Shown: piece after piece, positions 28,001 through 38,200 of the stretch
Position numbering within the stretch: the first letter of the stretch is position 1
Layout of the letters: each line of letters opens with the position of its first letter
DNA from: Paenibacillus terricola
GTDB taxonomy: Bacteria; Bacillota; Bacilli; Paenibacillales; Paenibacillaceae
Length of the DNA stretch: 64,000 bases
Assembly: GCF_014779765.1 (NCBI RefSeq)
Contig: NZ_JACXZA010000002.1
Location: 620,001 to 684,000 of the forward strand
Reading direction: 5' to 3'
Made by a program: the position numbers and the translations under genes
The notes under the pieces: model-generated
Database searches by the model: none
What the model saw: the letters and a program-made list of their open reading frames with translations, nothing else
What the model was told of the DNA's origin: nothing

Positions 28001-29276
28001 GCTTGATCTATCCGATACGACCTATCACCTGCCTGGTGCCTATATAATCGAGGGAGATCTGGATATTCCGCGGCTGGAGTGGACCTTCCAGGCACTGGTT
28101 CAACGCCATGAATCGCTGCGCACCTCCTTCGATATGTCGGCAGGGGAGTTTATACAAATCATTCATCCGGAAGCTGATTTTCGATTACACACGATGGATC
28201 TCACGGATGATCAATGGGAAGAGATGATTCCGTCCCTTCTGAAGCCATTTGATCTGCGGGTTCCACCTTTAATGAGAGCCGTATTGATAAGGCTCCCAGA
28301 GCGTAATGTGCTGTATATCGATATGCACCATATTATCTCGGACGGGGTATCCCTGGGGATAATCGTGAAGGATCTGCTTAGCTTGTATGCCGGACGTGAG
28401 CTTTCCGAGCTGCGGCTTCAGTATAAGGATTATGCCGTTTGGCAGCAGAAATCCTTAGCACAAGGAGCGCTTCAGCAGCAGGAAGCCTATTGGCAGAATA
28501 GATTTTCGGGCACGATTCCGACGCTTCGGCTTCCTCTGGATTTCTCGAGACCGGCTGTTCAAAGCTTTGAAGGATCGCGGATTCGTCTGACATTGGACCG
28601 GCAGATGACGACAAGCCTGAATGCACTTGCCGCTGCGAACAATGCCACATTGTATATGGTTGTATTGTCGGCCTTCCACATTCTTTTGTCCAAATATAGC
28701 GGCTCCGAGGACATTGTCGTTGGTACGCCGGCTGCAGGGAGGACACATGCGGATTTGCAGGGAATCGTCGGCATGCTTGTTAATACACTTGCGATTCGCA
28801 GTCAGCCCGAGAGTCATATGACGTTTCAGGATTATTTGCAGGAGATGAAACAAATTACCCTGGACGCATTTGAAAATCAGGATTATCCCTTCGAGCAGCT
28901 CGTTGAAAAGCTTCAGCTGCCCAGGGATATCAGCCGCAACCCGTTATACGACGCCATGTTTGTTTTGCAAAATCAAGACGACGCGGAGCTTAATGCGGGC
29001 AATATGAAGGTGGTTCCCTACGAGTTCTTCCTCCCGGCAGCCAAGGTAGACATCAGCTTGGAAATTATGGAGAGGCAGGAGCAAATGAACCTCGCATTGG
29101 ATTATGCAGTCAAGCTGTTTCGAAAAGAAACGGCTGAGCAGATGTTGACAGATTATGTCCGAATTTTGACAGCCGTAACGATGGATCCGAACACCAGGAT
29201 CGCTGATATTCAGCTGCAAGGCCCTTATGCGACACGCAAGCCTGCACGGATACAGGATATTGAATTTAATTTCTAA
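19014..29276 (+). CDS. Hybrid PKS-NRPS 2: KS-T-C-FkbH-T-C-A(Ser)-T-C
   Basis: About 3420 residues from ATG 19014 (AAAAGGGTGG upstream; ATG 18990 and an earlier TTG in frame lack good sites). Domains: ketosynthase 25-450 with Cys ~200 (DTACSSS), His ~333 (EAHGTGT) and His ~373; an AT-docking-like linker ending LPAYPFEASRCW; carrier Ser ~681; condensation (HHIISDG ~870); FkbH-like HAD region ~1200-1740 with LDCDNTIWQG at 1393-1402; carrier Ser ~1869; condensation (HHAVADG ~2049); adenylation 2370-2870 with the serine code D-V-W-H-F-S-L-I-D; carrier ~2926; terminal condensation (HHIISDG ~3105). There is no AT, KR or TE. It should add one malonate without reduction, then a glyceryl unit loaded from a glycolytic phosphoglycerate, then Ser. 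The last C has its A domain on the next protein. Confidence 0.92.
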   Translation: MLDFNVIKWGEQGVGESPPVEELSMHEIAIIGISAKLPLVDDLEQFWKYIQNGVDFISEFPEARRRDIEPYAKKRIRHSGEPEYFHGAFLEEIDTFDYAFFKLSPKEASLTTPNQRLFLETAWHAFEDAGYSRQQLAGSRTGVYVGYNSDSLYDYKSMVADTDPDLMSLAIPGNLSSIIAGRISYLLDLKGPSLCIDTACSSSLVSVHMACQALRNQECDMAIAGSVKVHLMPLANEVKIGIEASDWRARTFDDSSDGTGAGEGVIAFLLKPLGKALQDGDSIYAVIKGSAVNQDGSSIGMTAPNAASQEAVIVQAWENAGVDPESISYIEAHGTGTKLGDPIEVDGIQRAFRRFTDRKHFVAIGSTKTNLGHLDHAAGMAGMLKAVLAMKHKQIPPLLHFNRPNQTINFIESPVYVADSLMEWESEGQPRRCGVSAFGMSGTNCHIVLEEAPPVEEGKSFPGESDSFLLSLSAKSDSALRRLVMEYSKLTIQEDRLADMCFTASLKRDHYEHRLAIVFHNSQELIGKCEQLLRQGLASREEQGIFYGYQKPEGALSNGNEPAANSAPSLMELARLYAQGASIAWEQLYKGQKPRKMRLPAYPFEASRCWLDIDKAAANLYVLESSIRETAALAVEEVELAGRASGIYTAVEREIAQIWGETLGFRKLDVADNFHELGGDSILALKIVNRIRLELSVPLEVSDLFNYVTVADLAGFLEQNALQQNHRTDYYAALKPAAKREHYPLTSSQYRVFIQEQFGAQGTENNTPFCIMSDGMLNMERLEGVFRELIANHEALRTSFQFRDGQAVQLISDSVDFQIKRFQSSKNELDAVISSFVQPFDLATAPLLRVGIVMFSSGRHLIMIDMHHIISDGVSSSILIKQFCELYKGRAVEAAAVQFKDYAVWQQEALQAGLLDDHKRFWLEQLSGELPKLQMPTDFARPAQKGAAGQSLRYPVPAETRSMLESFAKTSGVTMNSLLFSLYTAFLHLNTGQNDMVVGTLVSGRNHPYLENVFGMFINFLPIRIRIQPAQTLTEHLLQVNRTIGEAYTHDYPFDQMISDLQLKTDRSRNPLYDTMLVYHNEFQMNPTAQLNMEEEGLTFSEYPLHNSASPLDFKLDVWSDLAGEMVWVMQYDTALYTEASMRLFLDRFLMLADYAGEHADVPFGQIHLRNEMEPAAQQDLPVDESEHAKQDDLIDLVVSATFTSEPIEETIRWWCGQFQLDTKVTFAPYHQVFQQLLDPASLFAANKGVNVLLVRFEDFLRDDISTEQVKKAKLESIYTDLVKSLEKPAGKAFYWVGVFPVATHLSLSSEMLNYVDALNQRWKQTLSGFEHIHLIDFGAAGSSLFPTEPQIFDAIKDQEGHLPFTDEFYAAMGTVIARNLVAWKKQKFKAIILDCDNTIWQGVSGETGPLGVGLEAPFRELQQFMLDRFNEGMLLALCSKNNEQDVWDVFEKNPRMILKREHFVSSRINWQAKSANLRQLADELNLGLDSFIFLDDSALECSEVLQHCPEVLALQLPGNPLQISAFLQHVWAFDKFSVTEEDRKRTSYYLAEAKRRSSQDIEYGTIDGFLQSLELRLTMRRLEPEQAARAAQLTQRTNQFNMSTVRRTEEEILMLLASDKTQCWGIEVEDRFGEYGFVGLVIGSMEQQTFVLDTFLLSCRVLGRQVELAILCVLKQFVKDCGGLALDAPYVKSKKNEPFKLFLDQSGWEAVGEENGSVRYRLPLERIADAMDHIQINTERVKRDEGMEPAAAIESLRHEKSLSVQGEDKTEIIPNHSLNQQWDWTVSGLEDSSLPHYAYLLPLKHCTANQLLQLSETDEGQIHRGEIVEEHASQWSKTERELFAIWIEILRMNLIELDDHFFDIGGNSLQAVSLASRIHQQFNVQLTLRELFTAPTIRQMARTIEPREQSVFTDIIPVPDRPDYPVTSAQKRLLVLQQLDERNNSYNQTCLFEVEGELDKKRLQGVCRELVNRHESLRTSFQWQDGEFVQKVIPSADFPLEEYEAGESGIGEVISQFIRPFDLKVAPLFRAGVIPVAEHRHLLMFDMHHAVADGVSISILMDEFLTLYQGDTLPKLRVQYRDFAVWQQTQLSRELMHSHERYWLQTFSDDIPVLNLPTDFPRPTVQTFEGGRVAFALDSGLQERVQQLASSTNSTPYMVYLAAYNILLSKYCGQEDIVVGSPSAGRPHADLEGMIGMFVNTLVLRNKPGGAKTFRQFLTEVKNNTLQALEHQDYPFEDLVEKLNVQRDLSRNPLFDTMFSYQNMSWSYKRITGLQIKPYAGEDHYSRFDITLELAELEGGLQLRMDYASKLFQHQTMQRFARHYVQILKAVTMSPEMLISQIDMMDKLEKAQLMFGFNETYAAYDSNRTIHQWLEERATGMPDQTAVVLGSEQMTYGELNGKANQLARTLRANGVQPDHPVAIMMERSFEMLIGIFGILKAGGAYVPIDPHFPEERIRYILDDTGTKLLLSQSYLMERLAFSGLWLDLKDPEVYHHDSSNLKPLAGPTHLAYVIYTSGSTGKPKGVMLEHTAVVNRIHWMQKQYPLGPQDVILQKTAFTFDVSVWELFWWSYAGSSVCLLQPREEKDPQKIVAAIAEHNVTTMHFVPSMLHLFLDYVERQSESDKAEGTSDGRLSDSLKSLRHVFASGEALPARQVERFYQFFYPDLAAKLINLYGPTEAAIDVTCFECQPSEVLETVPIGKPIDNIQLYIVDAFMKLQPVGVPGELCIAGVGLARGYMNRPDLTSEKFVDNPFQPGERMYRTGDLARWLPDGCIEYMGRLDHQVKLRGFRIELGEIETALLSCEDVAEAVVLVKGSAGEDQQLCAYLVTKHEVNVNDIRMHLKKKLPDYMIPSFYIQLDNMPLTSNGKVDRKALMQLKGHLQSSNDYMAPQNQLEAQLVEIWKRLLSLERVGVQDNFFEIGGHSLKAITLLAKVQQHFQVKLGLKEIFQAPTIEQLAIAIQNAAASAHEEIPKAESAASYPLSSAQMKLFVLQQLDLSDTTYHLPGAYIIEGDLDIPRLEWTFQALVQRHESLRTSFDMSAGEFIQIIHPEADFRLHTMDLTDDQWEEMIPSLLKPFDLRVPPLMRAVLIRLPERNVLYIDMHHIISDGVSLGIIVKDLLSLYAGRELSELRLQYKDYAVWQQKSLAQGALQQQEAYWQNRFSGTIPTLRLPLDFSRPAVQSFEGSRIRLTLDRQMTTSLNALAAANNATLYMVVLSAFHILLSKYSGSEDIVVGTPAAGRTHADLQGIVGMLVNTLAIRSQPESHMTFQDYLQEMKQITLDAFENQDYPFEQLVEKLQLPRDISRNPLYDAMFVLQNQDDAELNAGNMKVVPYEFFLPAAKVDISLEIMERQEQMNLALDYAVKLFRKETAEQMLTDYVRILTAVTMDPNTRIADIQLQGPYATRKPARIQDIEFNF

Positions 29277-29296
29277 TTTGTGTAGGAGAGATGCAG

Positions 29297-32200
29297 ATGA
29301 ATCGTCCGTCTATTCAGGGCATGTCAATCAATCAGGTTGATATGGAATCGGCCAAGAAGTATTGGCTTCAGCAATTGCAGGGAAATCCATTTCCTGCCAC
29401 ATTCCCATATGATAAAACGGTTTCCCGCTCCCAATCACGCGTGATAAATGAGAGGAGCTATGAGCTTCCGTCCAACCTGGCATCCAGACTGCTTCAGATG
29501 AGCAATCACACGGATTTCGGATTATATCTCCTATTGTTATCCGGACTTTCTATTGTGCTGCATGAATATACCGCCTGCAGTGATATGCTGATAGGCATGC
29601 CATTGGTGCTGCCCGAGCTACCGCCAACGTCCCCAGATTCAGTTCTGCTCCCATTAAAAGTAACGATTGAGGAGGAGTCGTTGACTTTCCGTCAGCTGTT
29701 GACTGAAACGAAGCGGAGCTTTTTGGAGGCCAATGAGTATGGGTTTTATCCCATACCAAGCATATTGGAGCTGACTGCCTTGCGTACTGCATCTTCTGCA
29801 GCTCCGTTATGTAATACCGCGTGTTTGTTCGAAGGGATTCATCCTGCATCCGCCATCGAGGAAACGGAGACGGATACCTGCTTTGTGTTTCGTAAACAGG
29901 AAGACACCCTTGAAATGAAGATTAGTTTTGACGAGAGACTATACAGGGAGCAAACGATTGATGCCATTGCCAGACATTTGTTTCTCTATTTACAGGGCGC
30001 CTCGCAGTATCCCGATGTTCCTCTAGTATGGATTGATATGGCGGATCCTGCGGAAAAACAAAAATTAATTAGTGAATTTAATGATACCCAAGCACAATAT
30101 GCTAGCGATCGGACGCTGCATTCCATATTTGAGGAGCAGGTGAGGAGCCATCCTGATCGGGTGGCGGTTACCTTCGAGCATGAGTATTTCACTTACGATG
30201 AACTGAACAAGAAAGCCAACCAACTGGCACGGGAGCTGCGGGATAAAGGAGTTAAGCCCGACGAAAGAGTGGGCCTGTTGACGGATCGGTCCCTCGATAT
30301 GGTTGTCGGCCTGCTGGCCATTCTCAAAGCAGGCGGCGCTTATGTGCCGCTGGACCCGGCTTATCCTTCGGAGCGAGTTCAATACATGCTTTCAGACAGC
30401 AGCGTCCGTTATGTAGTAACACAAGCCCATTATACCGATTCCTCCCTGCTTGAGGGCTTCGAGACGATCGATATGCGGCAGCTTCCGATGCATTCGGATG
30501 AGAATTTGACTGGGATGAATCAGTCGAGCGATCTGGCCTACATTATCTATACCTCGGGTACGACGGGCAGGCCGAAAGGGGTCATGATCGAGCACCGCCA
30601 TGTGGTGAGGCTGCTGCTCAATGACAGACAGCTCTTTGATTTTAGCGAAGCGGACGTCTGGACGATGTTTCACTCGTACTGCTTTGACTTTTCCGTGTGG
30701 GAAATGTATGGCGCCTTATTATTTGGGGGCAAGCTGGTCATCGTGTCCAAGGAGGCTGCCAAGGATACGCAGCAATTTTTAGAACTATTGGTTCGGGAAA
30801 GGGTGACGGTTTTAAATCAGACGCCATCCGCATTCTCTAACCTGATCCATATGGACAGCGCACTAAACCATGCCGGACTATCTTTGCGATATGTGATATT
30901 TGGCGGTGAAATGTTAAAGCCTGCGATGCTGAAGCCATGGAAGGCTAAGTATCCGCAAACCAAGCTAATCAATATGTATGGAATTACGGAAACAACGGTT
31001 CATGTTACCTACAAAGAAATCGGGGAAGCCGAAATAAACTCGAATACGAGCAACATAGGCAAGCCCATTCCCACATTAAGCTGCTACATTCTGGATCAGC
31101 ATTCCCGTGTCGTGCCGCAAGGGATGGCCGGGGAGCTGTTTGTCGGCGGCGAGGGCGTGGCCAGAGGGTATATCAACAACGAGCGGCTAACCCGCGAACG
31201 ATTTATCCAAAGTCCGTTTGATTCCACACAGAGGCTGTACCGGTCCGGGGATCTAGTCAGATGGAATGAAAACCGGGAGCTGGAATATCTGGGCAGGATC
31301 GATCATCAGGTAAAAGTCAGGGGCTACCGCATAGAGCTGGGCGAAATTGAAAGTAAGCTGATGCAGGTTGAAGCTGTGCGCGAATGCATTGTCATTGCCC
31401 GGCAGGATGAGGATAATGACACCGCTTTGATAGGTTATTTTGTGGCCGAACGGAAATTGGACGAAGCAAAGATCAGGCAACAGCTGCTTCAACAGCTGCC
31501 GGATTTTATGGTTCCCGCCTATTTGGTACAGATGGAGAGCATGCCACTGACAAGCAACGGGAAAATAGACCGTAAAGCACTGCCGGAGCCCCTTTTATCA
31601 GCTAGAGCTCAGAACAGCTATACGGCCCCGAGTACCGAGATGGAAATGAAAATTGCCGACATGTGGGCGGCCGTGCTGCGGCAGGATCAGGTAGGGATTC
31701 ATGATAACTTTTTCGCTATCGGCGGGGACTCCATTAAAGTAATCCGTTTAATCAGCAGAATCAATGAAGACTTTCATATTTCCATGCTGGCAGCTGATTT
31801 TTATAAGCGCCCTACAATCGCCGAATTGGCTGCATGGCTGTCAAGCGAGCATTCCAAGCGGCAGGATAGCAGGGAAGAAGGGCTGGAGCTTCTTCAAGCT
31901 GTTCAACAACGCATCGGTCTCGAAGCCTTAGAGCAGCCATTGCCGGAGGATACGGAGGATTATTATCCGCTGAGCGGCATCCAGCAAAGCATGGTGTTTT
32001 ACTCGAAGCTGAAGCCGTCAGAGCCTATTTATCACGACCAGTTTTATTACCTTTTGCAATTCTTGGAATTTGATTGGACCGTCTTCTGCAAGGCCTTGGC
32101 CCAGCTCTCGGAAAGACATCCGATCTTAAGAACAACCCTGCTGCTGGACCGCTACAGTGAACCGATTCAGGTCGTGCACCGCAATGTACTTCCGGCTCTT

Positions 32201-35200
32201 GAGCTTAAAGATGTATCCGGCTTGAGTCAAGCTGTGCAGGAACAATCCATACAAGATTACATGCAGATGGATTTGCAAACTAAATTTTTAGTTTCCGGGG
32301 AGCTTCTATGGCGGCTTGGTGTATTTCGTTTGTCGGATTGCGACGTGTGCATCATCTTGTCCTTCCATCACGCCATTCTAGATGGGTGGAGCGTAGCTAC
32401 CTTCAATAAAGAGCTGGTAGAAATTTACGAAAGCTTGCTAAGCGGCAGGAATGAGCATCTCACACCGCTCAAAGCCAGCTATAAGGATTATGTCGCGCAG
32501 CAGCTGTTTCATAAATACTCCGACGGCTCGCGCTTATTTTGGCAGCAGTATCTGGACGGATATACACGCAGCAAGCTGCCTTTCAACCTGACAGGCAAAC
32601 AAATCCGGCGCGAGCCAAGTGTGGTCATTTACCGGAAACAGCTTGAGTCCGGCCTTCTGCGATCCCTCGAAAAGACAGTGAGCGAAACGGGGTACAGCAT
32701 TAAGGAGCTATGCTTCTCCGCTTACTTGTATATGATGCATATTGTGACGACGGAAAAGGATCTGGTTACAGGAATCGTGACCCATAATCGTCCGTCTATC
32801 GAGGATGGGGACGCGATGCTGGGCTGCTTCTTAAATACGCTGCCGTTTCGTATTGCACTGGATTACGATGTGACGGGAGAGCAGCTTTTGGAGAAGGTCC
32901 GTTCGCACCTTCAGGCGATTTTTACGAATGAAATGCAGCTGGTCGATATTTCGCAACAAATCGGAGAAGGGAATCATTATTCCATTAATCCACTGTTTGA
33001 CACCCTGTATAATTATACGGAATTTCATGTTTTGGAAGCCGTAGATTCACAAAGCACGATTCGCGGCTCTGATCGGAAGATCAAGCTCGAATCCAGTGAA
33101 ATGACGAACACCTTATTCGACCTGGAGGTTTCCCGGACACGGCAGCATGTAAATATTCAGATCAAGTATTCCACGCATTATATCTATGAAGAAGAAATTG
33201 CCACCGCTTATGAGCTGTATGTCCGTATCCTTGAACACATTGTCTGTGATCCAACACGAATGCTGAAAGAGGTTCCACTGCTGAATGAAGCGGAGCATAA
33301 ACGGATTGTGTACGATTTTAATGCAACTCAAGCGAAATATTCCCATACGCAAACCTTGCACCAACTGTTTGAAGACCAAGCGCGTAAGCAAAAGGATCAA
33401 ACGGCTATCATCGTTGACGACGCAGAAATGTCGTATGGCGCGTTAAATGCCAAGGCGAATCAAGTTGCCCGAATGCTTGTCGCTCATGGGGTTAAATCCG
33501 GGGATCACGTCGCATTGATCGCCGATCGCGGGTTTCAAATGATTATCGGGATGCTGGGCATTCTCAAAGCCGGAGCGGCCTACATTCCGATTGACCCGGA
33601 ATATCCGCTGAACCGCAAAGCGTATATCGCGCAACATGCGGAGATTACTGCTGTCTTGGCGGACGGCGATTATGGGTTGGATGTCGCGAATTGTCTGTCC
33701 CTGGATCCGGAGAAGTATGCCTGCTATCCGGAGGAGAATCTGAATATCGTCAAAGACGCAACGGATCTGGCTTATATTATCTATACCTCAGGCTCCACAG
33801 GAGTGCCTAAAGGGGTAATGATTGAACATCATTCGGCGGTCAATTTAATTCAGTGGGTGAATAAGCGCTTTGCTGTAGGCACGCAAGACACGCTACTGTT
33901 TATAACATCCATGTGCTTTGATTTGTCGGTGTACGATGTGTTCGGAATGCTGGCTTGCGGCGGTAAAATTGTGATTGCCCGCAAAGAGCAAGTCTTGAAC
34001 CATACCGAATTGATTCGCTTGCTGCAGACGAAGAATATAACCTTTTGGGATTCCGTGCCGTTGACGATGAACCACTTGGTGAATATGCTCGGCGAAGAGT
34101 CGCCTGCTTATAAGCAGCTTGATCTACGATTGGTGTTTCTAAGCGGAGACTGGATTCCGGTTACGCTGCCGGACAAAATCAAGTTTTATTTCCCTCGTGC
34201 GGAAGTCATCAGTTTAGGCGGGGCTACGGAAGCCACCGTATGGTCGAATTATTATCCGATCACCGAAGTTCAGGCGATGCAGAGCAGTATTCCCTACGGA
34301 AAACCGCTTGATAATAATTATTTTTACATTCTTGATCAGCATTTGAATCCTGTTCCTTGCGGTGTTGCCGGGGAATTGTATATTGGCGGAGTTGGGGTCG
34401 CGAGCGGGTATATGAACGATGCGGATAAAACAGCGAAAGCCTTTGTTAAGAATGTGTTTCTGGAAGATCCACGTGAAAGAATGTATAAAACCGGTGATCT
34501 GGGGCGTTTGCTGCCGACGGGCCAAATGGAATTTCTCGGAAGAATCGATCACCAAGTCAAAATTCGCGGCTTCCGGGTGGAGCTTGGGGAAATTGAAAGC
34601 CAATTATTTAAGATGGAACAAATTCGTGAAGCGGTCGTTGTCGACAAAAAGGATGCCGACGGGTCCCTCTATCTATGTGGTTACGTGGTTTTCCATCAAC
34701 CGATGTCCACGCTTGAAATAAGAGAAGCGTTATCCGACAAATTGCCCGGCTATATGGTTCCGAGCGTATTTATGGTTTTGGACAGACTCCCTCTAAACGC
34801 CAACGGCAAAATTGATCGCAAGGCGTTGCCGGAGCCGGACAAAGATTTTGCCATGGAAGACAGTTATGTGGCGCCAAGTCATCCGATTGAGGAGCAGTTG
34901 GTTCAGATTTGGCAATCCGTTTTGGAAAAAGAACGGATTGGCATTCACGATCACTTCTTTGAATTAGGCGGACATTCCCTGAAAGCCATGGTCCTTATTT
35001 CGCGGATCCATAAGGAATTTGGAATTGAGATACCGGTTCAGGAAGTTTTCCAGCAACCGACAATCGAAGCCCTCGCCCGTTATATTCAAGAAGCGGCAGG
35101 AAACCACTACGAAGCTATTCCTGTAGCGGAGTTCCGGGAAGCGTATCCGTTATCCGCCGCTCAGCGGCGCATGTTCATCTTAAATCAAATGGGAGAGAAC

Positions 35201-38200
35201 GGGCTGCACTACAATTCGCCGGCAGCCTTTGTCGTGGAAGGAAACCTCGATGCCGACCGGTTGGAAGAAAGCCTCCAATACCTGGTGAACCGCCACGAAA
35301 TTTTGCGTACCTCGTTCCACTTGAAAGATGGCCGGCCTGTGCAGCATATCCAGGAATCGGTTGCCTGTAAGGTAGAGCATTACGCATTCGATGAGCAGCA
35401 AGAGCTTTCAGCAGATGATGCACTGGAATCTGTCATCCGCCAATTTATCCGGCCGTTTGATTTGCATAACGCGCCCCTGCTTCGTGTTGGCTTGGCGACA
35501 GGGACGCAGGGCAGGCAGGTCTTGTTGTTTGATATGCATCATATTATCTCTGACGGGACAACCATGGGCATTCTGACCCGGGAATTTATCGACTGTTATG
35601 AAGGAGAGGCCTTGCCTGAACTGCGCATCCAGTACAAGGATTACGCGGTTTGGCAGCAGGAATTCTTCCAATCGGAAGCGCTGAAACAGCAGGAAACCTA
35701 TTGGCTGCAAGCGTTGGGCGACATTCCGGTGCTGAACATGCCGACCGATTATCCGCGTCCGGCGATGCAGAGCTTTGAAGGAGATCGCATCCACTTCATG
35801 GCGGACTCTCAGCTAACGGAGGGACTGCAGCGGATTGCCGCGCAAACCGGCAGTACCCTGTATATGGTGTTATTGGCGGCTTATCATGTGCTGCTGATGA
35901 AATATACCGGGCAACAGGAGATCGTAGTCGGTTCCCCGATTGCGGGACGAGCGCATGCGGATTTGGAAAATATGTTGGGCGTGTTTATTAACACGCTGGC
36001 GCTTCGGCATGTTTCCGATCCTGAACAAACGTTCACCGAGTTTGTAGGACAAGTGAAAGAGAATGCGCTGCAGGCATATGCCAATCAGGAATACCCGTTT
36101 GAGTGGTTGGTAGATAAATTAGCTTTGCGTAAAGATACCAGCCGCAACCCGTTGTTCGACACGATGTTTGTTTTGCAAAATACAAATCAGGTTCAGAAGG
36201 GAATTAAAGGCTTAACCTTTACGCCGTATGAGTACGACCATAAGGCAGCCAAACTGGATCTGTCCTTGGAAGCGATGGAGGAAGCGGACGGCATTCGCTT
36301 CAACCTGGAATATGCCACCAAGCTGTTTAAGCAAGAAAGTATGGCACGGTTTGCCGGACACTGGATACAGGTGCTTCAAAGCATCGTGGCCGACCCGACG
36401 GTTCGGTTGGGTGAAATCGAGATAATCACGGAGCAAGAGAAGGATCAGATTGTCTCCGACTTTAACCGGACTCAAACGGATTATCCACAGCATAAGACCA
36501 TACACCGCATGTTCGAAGAACAAGTCGAGAAAACGCCTGATGGGATCGCCGTTGTTTTCGGGGACAGCCAGCTGACGTACCGGGAATTAAATCAACGAGC
36601 CAATCAGCTCGCCCGCCGGTTACAAGGGAGAGGCGTTACGACAGATACGGTAGTCGGTGTGATGACGGAACGCTCGCTGGAGATGATCGTCAGCCTGCTC
36701 GCCGTGCTGAAAGCAGGCGGGGCGTATGTACCAATTGACCCGAGTTATCCGCAAGAACGCATATCCTACATGCTCGAGGACTGCGGGGCGGCTGTGGTAA
36801 TTACCTATCCGGCCGCGGCTTTCAAGGTAAGTTCATCATACCGCGGCCAACTGTGGGCCTATCGAGAGGACGACCTGCAGGGCTATTCGGCGGACAACCT
36901 GGAGCCTTCCGTGCAGGATCATCACCTGGCGTATGTTATCTACACATCCGGCACGACCGGACAGCCGAAGGGCGTCATGGTGGAGCATGGGGGCATCGCC
37001 AACACGATCAATTGGCATAAGGATGAGTACGCACTGGATGAAAGCGACCGGGTTCTGCAGCTGTTCTCGTTTGCTTTTGACGGGTTCGTGGCCAGCTTCT
37101 TTATGTCGATTGTCTCGGGATCGCAGGTGATCCTGCTGAAGGAAGCGGAATCCAGGGACCCATATGCTATCCGGCAGGCGATTGTAGAGCAAGGCGTGAC
37201 CTACTTCTTCACTGTGCCGTCGCTATACGGAGCGCTGTTGGAAAACCTTTCAGCAGAGGATATGCAAAGCCTGCGGAAGGTCACGTTAGGTGGGGAGGCC
37301 ATCCCGGAATCGCTGATCCGCCGCAGCAAGCGGCTGAAAGCTGATCTGGAGCTAATCAACGAATACGGACCGACGGAAAACAGCGTGGTGGCGACGTTCA
37401 TCCGGAATCTGGAAGAAGGCGGGAAGGTCACGATTGGCCGACCGATCGCCAATGTGCAGGCGTACATTGTAAACGGGAAACTGGGCCTGCAGCCGATTGG
37501 GGTACCGGGCGAGCTATGCGTAAGCGGCACGGGGCTGGCGAGAGGATACCTGAATCGACCGGAACTGACGGCAGAGAAGTTTGTGGACAATCCGTTTGCT
37601 ACGGGAAGCAGGATGTACCGGACCGGTGACCTGGCGAGATGGCTTTCAGACGGAACTATCGAGTATATGGGCCGGATCGACCACCAAGTGAAGATTCGGG
37701 GGTACCGGATTGAACTGGGAGAGATCGAATATGCGTTAAGGCAAAACCCTCAAATCGAAGAAGCCGTCGTTCTGGCGAAAGAAGAGCGGGGACTATCTTA
37801 TTTATGCGCCTATATTGCAGGCAGCGAGTCGATTACGGTCACCCAACTGAGACAGGAATTGCAGGCCAAACTTCCTAAGTATATGATTCCGTCTCATTTT
37901 GTCCTGCTTGACAGGATGCCGGTTACTTCTAACGGTAAAATCGACAGATTTGAATTGCTGCAGCATGAAAGTGTAATGGATATGGGCGTTAGTTATACGG
38001 CTCCGGAGAGCGAATTGGAAAACTTATTAACGGATATTTGGTCTGAAGTATTGCAGGTATCCAAGGAAAACATCGGCGTCCATTACAACTTTTTCGATTT
38101 GGGAGGCAATTCGTTGCTATTGATTCAGGCACATGCCCGCTTGCAAAAACACTATGCTATTCCGATCACGGATTTATTCACGTATTCTACCATTCGAAGT

